A stretch of 14,606 nucleotides of DNA, from contig CAYJGN010000047.1 of the NCBI GenBank assembly GCA_964369635.1, positions 1 through 14,606 on the forward strand, read 5' to 3'. A program made the position numbers and the translations under genes. Of this stretch, positions 6,457-13,901 are shown in pieces. Origin of the DNA: CAYJGN01 sp964369635. Lineage in GTDB: Bacteria > Bacillota > Clostridia > Oscillospirales > Ruminococcaceae. Positions within the stretch are counted from its first letter, which is position 1, and each line of letters starts with the position of its first letter. The notes under the pieces were generated by a model. It ran no database searches. It saw nothing but the letters and a program-made list of their open reading frames with translations, and had not been told where the DNA came from.

Positions 6457-8197
6457 ATCTATCTTTTCTTCTATCGCCTTTCAGCCTGTAATACTCCCTT
6501 TTAGCAGCATACATAGCTTTATCTGCCTCTTCAAGTTTTGCTTCCAAGTCTGATGATTCTCGGCTTATTGAAGTGCCATACGATAGGCTAATATCTTTGT
6601 TTTCAAGTAATAAGTTACTCAATTTCTCAATTTTATTCTCAAAAGCAATCATATTATCAAAGTTCTCTAAAACAACAAATTCGTCTCCACCAATGCGATA
6701 AACATTTTTCCCAAAAATTGATTCAAGCAGACTTGCACAGTTAATAATAAGCTCATCGCCAAAACTATGACCCTTTACATCATTAACCTGTTTTAGCCCG
6801 TTAATATCAATAAAAGCTATCCCAATAAAACCCGAATGCGTTTCAGTATATTTAAGTATAGCTTTATCATAGCTATACCGATTTTTAAGCCCTGTTAAGC
6901 TATCAAAAAGGCTTATTTTTTTAAACTTGTTTAGCAGATAATGCCGACAGTTGTTCTTATCGTTATGCCCCGTTGCAAGATCATAAACAAAATCATGACA
7001 ATTGCCATATCCACAGCTAAAACAGTTGATATTCCTCTCTTCCTCGGTGTATTTACCGAGCGAAATATAGGCATCTTCAAGAGATACGCTTTCATCTCTT
7101 TTATAATTTGCGCTCCTATCAACATATCTTCTAATGAAATCCGAAATATCGAGCGTTTCATCAAAATATTTCATCAATTTCTCAGAATGATCTTTCTCAA
7201 CATCTTTTACTGATTTGTTAAGTTTAAAATCAACTTCATTAACGCGAACCTTCTTTGATGTTCCTGTTCCAAGATTACAACCATCTTTGCAGTTTAAAGC
7301 ATCAACAATATCAGGCACGGCCCTATCGTTCTCTATATCCTCTAAATAATCTTTAAAGTATTTTTTTATATCCCGAATTCCCTCTATTTTTTTAATCCAA
7401 ATATCATCATCCATATGATACTTAATATTCTCACAAAGTCCACCTGGACGCGGAAAGGTAAATCCTATGGATCCTTTCATATTATCAAATCCAACAGGAG
7501 AAAATCCGTCTATATCGATGTTGTTTTCAGCTAAATATTCACTGAATTTTTCAAATGTAACATTATATTCAAGAGCGCCATTCGTCTCACTAATTATGCA
7601 TTCTCGCTTTTTACCAATACATGGCGATAAAAACATAATTTTATCATCAATTCCAACATATTTTTTAAGATAAATAGCAGTTGAAATAACCGGGCTTTGA
7701 ATAGGCGATAAATATTTTATAAGTTTCGGTTCAAACTTTTCAATATAGCTTACAATCACAGGGCATGGTTGTGATATAATTTTCCCAACTTTATTTTCTT
7801 TTAGAGCTTTAACATGACCCCATGTGCAAATATCAGCGCCAAGAGAAACATCATAAATTTTATTAACGCCAATATACTTCAAAAATCCAAAAAATTTATT
7901 CGTTTCATCAAAGTTTTGGTTAAACGAAGGCGCAACAACAACAGATATTTTCTCCCCATTTTTAATATCTTCAAAAAACCGCTCAGTATCGTCATCGTAA
8001 TCACGTGCATCATGATCACAAATATCAATGCATTCACCACAAGAGATGCAATGCCCTGGCCTTATGAAAACCTTACCATCATCCGACTCAAAAAACGATT
8101 CATTTGCACCTGTTGGGCATATAAAAACACACTTGTTACAACCCAAGCAATTTTGGTATTTAGTTTGTATAAAGCTCGTATTATCCAAATTAACCAA
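6455..8197 (-). CDS. [FeFe]-hydrogenase-like Fe-S sensor fused to a GGDEF diguanylate cyclase
   Basis: 580-residue modular protein. (1) A two-cluster ferredoxin domain: Cys17/20/23/27 and Cys50/53/56/60. (2) An [FeFe]-hydrogenase H-cluster domain, about 80-315. All four H-cluster cysteines have counterparts: Cys145 in QPCPVIV, Cys193 in SPCIGKK, and Cys303 and Cys307 in NCKDGCNLG. The cysteine before the first ligand, which relays protons in catalytic enzymes, is Pro144, as in sensory (HydS-like, group C) relatives. (3) A further 4Fe-4S domain: Cys392/395/400/417. (4) A GGDEF domain with DSLTGLKNR (432-440) and RIGGDEF (501-507); the RxxD inhibitory site is replaced by IFGK. It should make cyclic di-GMP in response to H2 or redox state. 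No TM segment, so cytosolic. The start is uncertain: TTG at 8197, or a second TTG at 8188 that is 9 bases after GAAGG and may be the true one. Confidence 0.9.
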   Translation of the reverse strand: MVNLDNTSFIQTKYQNCLGCNKCVFICPTGANESFFESDDGKVFIRPGHCISCGECIDICDHDARDYDDDTERFFEDIKNGEKISVVVAPSFNQNFDETNKFFGFLKYIGVNKIYDVSLGADICTWGHVKALKENKVGKIISQPCPVIVSYIEKFEPKLIKYLSPIQSPVISTAIYLKKYVGIDDKIMFLSPCIGKKRECIISETNGALEYNVTFEKFSEYLAENNIDIDGFSPVGFDNMKGSIGFTFPRPGGLCENIKYHMDDDIWIKKIEGIRDIKKYFKDYLEDIENDRAVPDIVDALNCKDGCNLGTGTSKKVRVNEVDFKLNKSVKDVEKDHSEKLMKYFDETLDISDFIRRYVDRSANYKRDESVSLEDAYISLGKYTEEERNINCFSCGYGNCHDFVYDLATGHNDKNNCRHYLLNKFKKISLFDSLTGLKNRYSYDKAILKYTETHSGFIGIAFIDINGLKQVNDVKGHSFGDELIINCASLLESIFGKNVYRIGGDEFVVLENFDNMIAFENKIEKLSNLLLENKDISLSYGTSISRESSDLEAKLEEADKAMYAAKREYYRLKGDRRKDR

Positions 8198-8239
8198 CCT
8201 TCAACATGACTAAAATAACTCAATTCATGTTCAAATATA

Positions 8240-8267
8240 TTTATAACATTAGTATTTAATAATACAA
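8240..8267 (-). promoter_or_regulatory. Candidate promoter of the hydrogenase-GGDEF gene
   Basis: Minus strand TTGTAT (8267-8262), 16-base spacer, TG-extended TATAAA (8245-8240, TGT just upstream). It sits in the 71-base gap after the chemoreceptor gene. No terminator is visible in that gap, so read-through from the chemoreceptor is also possible. Confidence 0.55.
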
Positions 8268-8268
8268 T

Positions 8269-9621
8269 TTAGCTATTAACTGCATTATTTATCGAGCGAA
8301 GTTCATTTGTTATTTCATTCGCAATCGAGGTGCTCTCCTCAGCTGTTGAAGATGTTCTTGATATATCAGCAGTTATCGTCTGAATCTGCTTTAATATATT
8401 ATTAATATTCAAAACCTGAGCATCCATAAGTTCGTTAATAATTCCCGCATTCGAAGCAGCAGTTTTTGAAAACTCCATAACTTCTGCCATATTAGTAACC
8501 GCTTCATTAACAAGCTTAACGCCAACTTTAACATTTTTAATCGAATCATCAACAAGCTTGCTACTATCACTTGCAGCTTTCGATGAATTGCTCGCAAGAG
8601 AGCGGACCTCTTCGGCAACTATAGCAAATCCTTTACCGGCAGAACCTGCTCTTGCCGCCTCAACAGATGCATTAAGTGCCAAAATATTAGTTTGAAAAGC
8701 GATATCTTCTATTCCCTTAATTATTCCGTTTATTTTAGACGAAGAACTCTCTATTTCAGAGATAGCTAAAACAACTTCCTTCATCTTCGCATTATTATCT
8801 TCAAGTTTTGAAACACTCTCCATAGCAGTATTCCTTGAGTCAACAGCTTTCTTTTGCGCTTCGAGCAATTCGCACTCAATAGCATTGCTCTCTCGAAGCA
8901 GCTCTTCTATTATCTGCTCTTGGTTATTTGAGCTCTCTTTTAGTGAGTTTGCAATATCAAGCATTCTCTCTGAGGTTCCCGCTAAATTTGCACTTCTATT
9001 CCCAACTTCATTAAATATCCTTCTCTGCTTTTTAGCACTCTCTTTATTTGCTCGGAGATTATCCTCGACCTGTAAAAGAAGATCTTCGCTATGCTGTTTT
9101 TCAGCATTTGCATTAGCAATAAACCGAGTTCCCCATTTAACAAGAAAATAAACGAAAAGAACACAGAAGTTAAATCCTAAAAGGGCTCTTGCAATCGTAT
9201 CCATTCCTGCAAAGCCATAAAAAACTCCGCCGCCAACAAATAACAAAACAATTAAAATAGCTGCTGATATTCCCCACTGGGTTATGAGCAGTTTTGGTTT
9301 ATAGTATAAACCACTAAATGCAAGAGAAGCTGAAATAAGGGATATCGAAGAGACCAAATTAAAACTCAATACACCAAAACCAACGATAAGCGCTAACTGA
9401 ACATAGGTTATAAGCGCTATGCATATATCAAACTTTTCCCTCTTTTTCAAAAACTGAACGCTTCCAACAAGCAAAGCTGTTGCTATAACTATAGCAAGGC
9501 CGACAATGGTATCTCCCGTAAAGATATACAAAAGGCCATAAGCACCTCCGCCAATCATTAAAATTAGCTGATTTATCGAAATTAATCTATCCACTTTTAT
9601 TACGGTATTTTGAGTTCCCAT
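8269..9621 (-). CDS. Methyl-accepting chemotaxis protein with six-TM N-terminal domain
   Basis: 450-residue chemoreceptor. The first 165 residues contain about six hydrophobic segments (roughly 14-34, 38-58, 66-86, 89-105, 112-133, 144-163) with only short loops, so there is no folded extracellular ligand domain. A coiled coil follows, then the conserved receptor tip (GIEDIAFQTNILALNASVEA and on to about residue 340) that contacts CheA and CheW. No HAMP domain is apparent between membrane and coiled coil. The ATG at 9621 is preceded by AAGGAG. It probably signals membrane or intracellular states (energy, redox, small permeant molecules) rather than a bound extracellular ligand; that is inference. 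The gene just downstream makes cyclic di-GMP, which often controls motility. No other chemotaxis genes are in the window. Confidence 0.93.
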   Translation of the reverse strand: MGTQNTVIKVDRLISINQLILMIGGGAYGLLYIFTGDTIVGLAIVIATALLVGSVQFLKKREKFDICIALITYVQLALIVGFGVLSFNLVSSISLISASLAFSGLYYKPKLLITQWGISAAILIVLLFVGGGVFYGFAGMDTIARALLGFNFCVLFVYFLVKWGTRFIANANAEKQHSEDLLLQVEDNLRANKESAKKQRRIFNEVGNRSANLAGTSERMLDIANSLKESSNNQEQIIEELLRESNAIECELLEAQKKAVDSRNTAMESVSKLEDNNAKMKEVVLAISEIESSSSKINGIIKGIEDIAFQTNILALNASVEAARAGSAGKGFAIVAEEVRSLASNSSKAASDSSKLVDDSIKNVKVGVKLVNEAVTNMAEVMEFSKTAASNAGIINELMDAQVLNINNILKQIQTITADISRTSSTAEESTSIANEITNELRSINNAVNS

Positions 9622-9663
9622 TTAAAATTCTCCTTTTAAAAACAATCTACTCTATTTATATTT

Positions 9664-9692
9664 ATTTTATTATATGTTCGAGAAAAAGTCAA
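9664..9692 (-). promoter_or_regulatory. Promoter of the chemoreceptor gene
   Basis: Minus strand TTGACT (9692-9687), 17-base spacer, TAAAAT (9669-9664). The predicted start is near 9657, giving a leader of about 36 bases with AAGGAG. No sigma-28-like motility promoter was seen. Confidence 0.65.
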
Positions 9693-9699
9693 TGATTAA

Positions 9700-9997
9700 C
9701 GAGCTTTTTCATTACCAGTAACACCCTCCACTATGCATAAACTAACCTTTTAATAATTATTATTATACATTTCAATTAATCTACTAAAACTGCATATTTA
9801 TAGCTTATTTAAAGGTTACTCGTTAAAAGTTACAAAGAGATTACAAAACATCATCAAAATGGATGCATATTATTTGTTTTCGAAAAAAACAACCAACTAA
9901 AATGATTGTTTTTTGAAACGATTTACTTTGTTTATCTAAACTCAACTATCTATATTTTACTCGTCAAATTGAGTTAATGGCTAAAGAGATTAATTGC
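9700..9997. other. AT-rich intergenic stretch, no gene recognised
   Basis: About 300 bases between the chemoreceptor promoter and a terminator-like hairpin. Only very short frames are present. It holds an AT-only imperfect hairpin (AAAAAACAA 9884-9892 / TTGTTTTTT 9906-9914) and a minus-strand TATAAT (9767-9762) that could be a second, upstream start for the chemoreceptor. I looked for a cyclic di-GMP riboswitch here and did not see its conserved sequences. Confidence 0.5.
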
Positions 9998-10032
9998 AAA
10001 AAAACGTCGCAAACTAAGTGCAGTTTGTGACG
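9998..10032 (-). terminator. Second terminator-like hairpin downstream of the tRNA
   Basis: Arms at 10005-10015 and 10022-10032, 11 base pairs with one mismatch on the minus strand (A opposite C; G-U on the plus strand), 6-base loop, followed on the minus strand by T7 (10004-9998). It lies 42 bases beyond the tRNA terminator. Confidence 0.6.
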
Positions 10033-10073
10033 AGTAGTGCGGTTGACGATATAGGACTTGTATGGACGCGGGC

Positions 10074-10110
10074 AAAAAAATCACGCCCTAAGCAAAAGCC
10101 TAAGGCGCGA
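10074..10110 (-). terminator. tRNA-Thr terminator
   Basis: Minus strand 13-base-pair stem (arms 10110-10098 and 10093-10081, three or four G-U pairs, UUUU loop) followed by T7 (10080-10074). It starts 24 bases after the tRNA CCA end. Confidence 0.93.
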
Positions 10111-10133
10111 ATTGGGTGCAGCGTCACGCTGCC

Positions 10134-10209
10134 TGGAGCTACTGAGGGGACTTGAACCCCTGACCTGCTCATTACGAATGAGCTGCTCTACCAACTGAGC
10201 TACAGTAGC
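10134..10209 (-). tRNA. tRNA-Thr (anticodon CGU)
   Basis: 76 bases including an encoded CCA. Acceptor stem GCTACTG/CAGTAGC, D arm GCTC/GAGC with AGTTGGTA loop, anticodon arm GCTCA/TGAGC around TTCGTAA (anticodon CGT, reads ACG), variable loop AGGTC, T arm AGGGG/CCCCT with TTCAAGT loop, and discriminator U73. All stems are perfectly paired. It is a single-gene unit with its own terminator. Confidence 0.97.
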
Positions 10210-10353
10210 ATTTTCTATTTGGTTAATGACATTTAATATTAACAAAACTGTTGTATAATACAAAAAACCGATTAATATCAAAATAATGACATATTACTTT
10301 TAATTTTTCCAGGCTTTTATTATATAATTTCATTAAGATTTAGTCAATAGTGA
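10210..10353. other. Intergenic region with overlapping TATAAT-like boxes
   Basis: Holds a minus-strand TATTAT (10260-10255) that is a plausible tRNA promoter -10 (-35 TTTGAT or TTGATA, spacing 15-16), and on the plus strand an overlapping TATAAT (10254-10259). The 9-mer TAATGACAT occurs twice in direct orientation (10224-10232 and 10284-10292), on either side of these boxes. No gene is seen. Confidence 0.4.
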
Positions 10354-10381
10354 TTGATTATTTTCAAAAAAACGTTATAAT
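10354..10381 (+). promoter_or_regulatory. Promoter of the SGNH-DUF4358 operon
   Basis: TTGATT (10354-10359), 16-base spacer, TATAAT (10376-10381). The predicted start is near 10388, with AAGG at 10397-10400 before the ATG at 10410. This position rules out translation from the in-frame ATG at 10350. Confidence 0.7.
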
Positions 10382-10409
10382 TAAGATATTAATAATAAGG
10401 ATTACTTTA

Positions 10410-11267
10410 ATGAACAGAAAACAAAAACGACGAAACAACATAATAAGGCGACTTTTTTTATTTACTCTAACTCTTGTGTTTTTATCAATATTGGTTATAT
10501 CTGTGTTCGAAATTTTCAATCTTCGGATAGTTTCGGTTGATGACTCTTCATCGGATAGTCAAATAGCTATATGGGACAGGGTTGAAATTTCCGTTCCGCA
10601 ATATGTTGAAACACCTCTTTACAGTGATGAAATAATGGCAGCATATATGGGTAAAGTTATACCTGAGTGTCCCCCTGTTGATGATAGCTATTTTGAAAAT
10701 GTCGCATTTATCGGAGATAGTCTTACTGAAGGCTTTAAAAACATGCCATTTGTGCAAAACTCTCTAATACTTGCCGAGCGCAGTGTTAATGTTGTCTCTA
10801 TCGTCGATGAGCTAATCTATACCGACGAGCAGGGCGCTGAATATACAGCTATTCAAGCTGTCCGAAATTATAGTCCGAAGATTATATATGTCATGCTTGG
10901 AATGAACGGTATAAATTGGATGGACACCGACTATATGGTTGAGCAATATGGCTTGTTTATCGACATGCTCAAAGAGGCAGTTCCAGGCGCTTATATTATT
11001 GTTCAAGAGATGCTACCTGTAACGCGCGAGAAAGAAGCGACAGACCCCTTGTTCGCAAATTCAAGAATATACTCGTATAACACGAAACTATACTATATGT
11101 GCCAAGAAAAAGGGGCGTTCTATCTTGAATCAACCGTAGCAATCAGAGATGCAGAATTCTACCTCCCATCTGAGGCATCCCCTTATGATGGTATTCATAT
11201 TACCGCCGAATATTATGGCAAATGGTACGATTATTTAAAAACTCACGCTATAAAGGAGCTTGCATAA
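10410..11267 (+). CDS. Membrane-anchored SGNH/GDSL-family hydrolase
   Basis: 285-residue protein: a basic N-terminus (MNRKQKRRNN) and one membrane segment at about 13-36 suggest an uncleaved signal anchor with the catalytic domain outside. SGNH block I is GDSLTEGF with nucleophile Ser104, block III is VMLGMNGIN (Gly164, Asn166; Gly replaces the usual Asp of GxND), and block V is DGIHIT with Asp260 and His263. The likely reaction is ester hydrolysis, for example deacetylation of a cell-wall or surface polysaccharide; the substrate is unknown. The start is set by AAGG 9 bases upstream and by the promoter position. The stop TAA shares its last base with the start of the next gene. Similar SGNH/DUF4358 groupings often include an MBOAT acyltransferase; none is present in this window. 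Confidence 0.85.
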   Translation: MNRKQKRRNNIIRRLFLFTLTLVFLSILVISVFEIFNLRIVSVDDSSSDSQIAIWDRVEISVPQYVETPLYSDEIMAAYMGKVIPECPPVDDSYFENVAFIGDSLTEGFKNMPFVQNSLILAERSVNVVSIVDELIYTDEQGAEYTAIQAVRNYSPKIIYVMLGMNGINWMDTDYMVEQYGLFIDMLKEAVPGAYIIVQEMLPVTREKEATDPLFANSRIYSYNTKLYYMCQEKGAFYLESTVAIRDAEFYLPSEASPYDGIHITAEYYGKWYDYLKTHAIKELA

Positions 11268-11869
11268 TGAGAAAATTTAAATTACTATTTTTAGTCTTGA
11301 TATTAACCTTAAGCTTATACGCCTGCGGTGACACAGATAATTCATCCAGCAGCTTAAGCAGCGACCCTGATGAGAGCTCATCAACCGAAAGTTCATCATC
11401 TTTACCGTCATCATCCTCTTCATCGCAACCGTCATCATCCTCAAATTCAGATAGCGGATCAGAAGATGATAAGATAGATTTCACGAATTTTATTGAAACC
11501 GCTTCATCTCTAAACAGCGAGATCTCATTTTTTGAAGTTGAAGAGAATATAGCCTCAACAAATTTAGCATTAAACGCACTAAACACCTTGCAGATAGTCC
11601 AGCTATTAGATGCTACGGGATTTGTTTCTGACGAAGTTGTTGTAGTTGTTACCCCATCAGCTGAAGATGCTGCCCAAGTTTCTTTAGCACTTGAGGCACA
11701 TATAGCGAAATTAATTGAAGATTTCACCGAGTACAACCCCGCTGAAGTTCCAAAACTTGAAAATGCGATCTATTATACCGAGGGAGCAATATCCGCCCTT
11801 TTTGTTGGAGACTATGCGGAGCAATATAGAGATGAATTTTTATTATTTTTAAAAGAGGTGAGCTTATGA
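11267..11869 (+). CDS. Ser-rich DUF4358 lipoprotein
   Basis: 200-residue lipoprotein. The signal peptide ends in the lipobox SLYAC, with Cys20 the lipidated residue. Residues about 26-65 form a low-complexity linker of Ser with Asp/Glu and a few Pro. The folded part, about 68-200, matches the DUF4358 pattern: a central VVVVVTPS strand, a helix with AEDAAQVSLALE, then YNPAEVPKLENA and a YTEGAISALFV strand. The function of DUF4358 is unknown; it is common among secreted lipoproteins of Clostridia. The start is the ATG overlapping the upstream stop by one base (TAATG), with AAGGAG (11253-11258) 8 bases before it; an upstream in-frame ATG at 11222 would bury the signal peptide. Its stop overlaps the next start by four bases. 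Confidence 0.85.
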   Translation: MRKFKLLFLVLILTLSLYACGDTDNSSSSLSSDPDESSSTESSSSLPSSSSSSQPSSSSNSDSGSEDDKIDFTNFIETASSLNSEISFFEVEENIASTNLALNALNTLQIVQLLDATGFVSDEVVVVVTPSAEDAAQVSLALEAHIAKLIEDFTEYNPAEVPKLENAIYYTEGAISALFVGDYAEQYRDEFLLFLKEVSL

Positions 11870-12216
11870 CCGGAGAGAGCAGCAGCATTATCGCGATAGT
11901 TTTGCTAATGGGATATTTTTATATGCGAGCTGGTCGACGCAATTATGCTTTAAATGTATTTCCCCTTGCTATTGTCCCCGCGACTTATCTTTTGGCTCAC
12001 TATACAACTCCTTATATAGCAAACCTTATTTCAATTCCTGCAAATAGAATTTTTTTAGGCATTATGCTTGCAGGTCTTATTATCGGTACGGTACTTGCCT
12101 TCCACTTCTCAAATAACATAAAATCGACAAGTAGCAGAAAAATTTTCATTTTTATAACACCTGCTTTTAATTTAATTCTAACTGTTATTTATCTTATGTA
12201 TACACTTGAAATTTAA
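11866..12216 (+). CDS. Small four-TM membrane protein, unknown function
   Basis: 116 residues with about four hydrophobic segments (7-20, 29-46, 61-80, 92-113) and small polar loops (RAGRRNY, NNIKSTSSRK). I do not recognise the family. The start ATGA overlaps the DUF4358 stop TGA, and GAGGTG lies just upstream inside that gene, so the two are translationally coupled. It is the last gene of the operon, and a terminator follows about 60 bases later. The coupling suggests it works with the envelope SGNH hydrolase and lipoprotein, perhaps as a membrane partner; no catalytic motif is visible. Confidence 0.8.
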   Translation: MTGESSSIIAIVLLMGYFYMRAGRRNYALNVFPLAIVPATYLLAHYTTPYIANLISIPANRIFLGIMLAGLIIGTVLAFHFSNNIKSTSSRKIFIFITPAFNLILTVIYLMYTLEI

Positions 12217-12275
12217 TAATAGCTACTTACATTCTATTTTAGACGGAAATATCACGGAAAAGATAAAAATAATAA

Positions 12276-12311
12276 AAGCCGGAAAGACTTCACAGTTCTT
12301 CCGACTTTTTT
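12276..12311. terminator. Bidirectional terminator between operon and HD gene
   Basis: Stem arms 12276-12289 and 12294-12307 with two mismatches, UCAC loop, and T6 on the plus strand. On the minus strand the same hairpin is followed by TTTTATTATTTTT, so it can also end the HD-gene transcript. Confidence 0.85.
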
Positions 12312-12398
12312 ATTGCTTTAATAATTCAATCAGCATAGATATCACCTTTTGCTTAACCCCATTATATTTAGATCTCTCCCCTGTTAAATCGCAAAAAA

Positions 12399-13067
12399 CT
12401 ATAGCAGCCTTAAGCCGTTTATCACAAGCTCAAATTTTATTTTAAGATAATCAGCCGCCCTCTTACACAGCACCATGCGGTTTAAAAATATTTCAAAATA
12501 GTCCATAACAGGACATATCTTTGTATCAATAGTGAGGTCTAAAATTGCAGTTTTAGATAAACCCGAAACAACAAGGCTTGATTTTTCTACAGCATAATTT
12601 ACCCTGTCGTGTATGTCGTAGGTTAGGTAATCGGTATTGCGAACTCTTGAGCGCCGCACATCGCTCTTATCTGCGAGAATTAGCGCTGCAGCAATTGGGC
12701 TTATTGGATTTGCTGTCCCCTCATCGTGATTTCCTATTGCACCGATAATCTTTGCTATCTCATCTGGATCAGCGCCGATATCTCGAAGAATTGCGAATGA
12801 CATAACCGCACCTGATTGAGCATGATCCACTCTATTTATAACATTTCCAATATCATGCATATACCCTGCAATACGACCAAGCTCCGCTTCCCGCTCGCAG
12901 TAACCCAGTTCAAGGAGAACTTCGCCTGTTTTTTCTGCGCACTTTTTAACATGCGGCATCGCATGCTCAGTGAACCCAAGCTGCGATAAAACTTTATCAG
13001 CCATATCGATATAGGTTATTATCTCTTTATTTTCAAGTATCTGTTTGTAGTTCATATTAACCGCCAT
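12399..13067 (-). CDS. HD-domain phosphohydrolase-like protein (HDIG type)
   Basis: 222-residue cytoplasmic protein. The HD metal-site residues are all present: His39, His71-Asp72 in MHDIGN, His82, His114 in IGNHDEG, and Asp133 in LADKSDVRRSRVRN. The stretches HAQSGAVMSF, DIHDRVNYAVE and MDYFEIFLNRM match a strongly conserved family in Clostridia that is usually annotated only as an HD phosphohydrolase; I know of no demonstrated substrate. HD proteins hydrolyse nucleotides, cyclic nucleotides or phosphate esters. The start is either ATG 13067 or ATG 13055; the second has GGCGG 6 bases upstream, and the first has no clear ribosome binding site. It has its own consensus promoter and no partner gene. 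Confidence 0.9.
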   Translation of the reverse strand: MAVNMNYKQILENKEIITYIDMADKVLSQLGFTEHAMPHVKKCAEKTGEVLLELGYCEREAELGRIAGYMHDIGNVINRVDHAQSGAVMSFAILRDIGADPDEIAKIIGAIGNHDEGTANPISPIAAALILADKSDVRRSRVRNTDYLTYDIHDRVNYAVEKSSLVVSGLSKTAILDLTIDTKICPVMDYFEIFLNRMVLCKRAADYLKIKFELVINGLRLL

Positions 13068-13088
13068 TTCATACCGTTTATTTATTTA

Positions 13089-13117
13089 ATTATATCAAAT
13101 TATTCTCCCCCAATCAA
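13089..13117 (-). promoter_or_regulatory. Promoter of the HD-domain gene
   Basis: Minus strand TTGATT (13117-13112), 17-base spacer, TGA-extended TATAAT (13094-13089). The predicted start is near 13082, 15-27 bases before the two candidate ATGs. Confidence 0.75.
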
Positions 13118-13145
13118 ACATAAAAACATACTAACAAAAATTTAA

Positions 13146-13179
13146 TAAAAAATAAGAGCGACCGTTTTAAGGTCGCTCT
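13146..13179 (-). terminator. Strong minus-strand terminator of the unassigned transcript
   Basis: Perfect 9-base-pair stem AGAGCGACC / GGTCGCTCT (13155-13163 and 13171-13179), 7-base loop. It is followed on the minus strand by a T-rich tract (TATTTTTTATT); on the plus strand only TAAATTC follows. It therefore ends a minus-strand RNA coming from 13180-14004, where no long gene exists. Confidence 0.88.
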
Positions 13180-13901
13180 AAATTCAAAGCTATTTAATAT
13201 TTATCAACCGATTTATATCATTTACTTATTCTCACTTAGATAATCGGCTGTTTTCGTTGCCCCAAAGGGTTCTAACCTTCATGACAACTTACCTATTTAA
13301 ACATGCCTTTTAAGTTACTTAGTACATTGGCCTTTTTTCCTAACATTAAATTTTATATATTTATATGTTTTCTAAAAATGCTTTGTATTCATTTTTTGCT
13401 TGTGCTAACTATTTTCTATTTTAGTTTACACATTTTACGCCATTGGCCTATACCTCATTACTCATTTTATCCTATTACTAACCTTTAACTTTTAACATTA
13501 TGATTTGCATTTATATCTGCTTATCTTTTGCTTTCCGGGGGTTATAACCTTTTTCAATACTTCAAGCCTTAAATTACAGTCACCTTGTTTAATACTTGCG
13601 TAACATATAACTAAAACTCTATTTTGATCTTACCTTTTGCAATTCGGTTTACACTTATAATATAATTTTAATTTAACTATATATTTTCTGCATCCCTTTA
13701 TTGATGCTTCTCTTAATTAAACCCGATATGCACTTTTCAAAATGACCTATTTGAACTTTGAGGCTTTTATCTTCAAAATATCGTATTGCATTAGGTACTA
13801 AATGGTTAGTCTTGGATCTATATATTGAGAGAAATCTCTTGTATCTATATTATTAGCTATTCGCTACAAATCAACATTGCTTATTTACGCACTGTTTTTG
13901 A

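Noticed and set aside
9622..9997. Cyclic di-GMP (GEMM) riboswitch upstream of the chemoreceptor
   Set aside because: Tempting because such receptors are typical targets, but the conserved aptamer sequences are absent and the best promoter leaves only a ~36-base leader.
10081..10281. 66-codon minus-strand frame across the tRNA
   Set aside because: It is simply the tRNA-Thr gene and its terminator read as codons.
10350..10409. Start of the SGNH hydrolase at 10350
   Set aside because: That ATG precedes the promoter -35, has no ribosome binding site and adds residues before a normal signal anchor.
11248..11736. 162-codon frame antisense to the DUF4358 gene
   Set aside because: A mirror of the Ser-rich repeat codons and hydrophobic domain; no ribosome binding site, and the plus-strand gene has a clear lipobox and coupled start.
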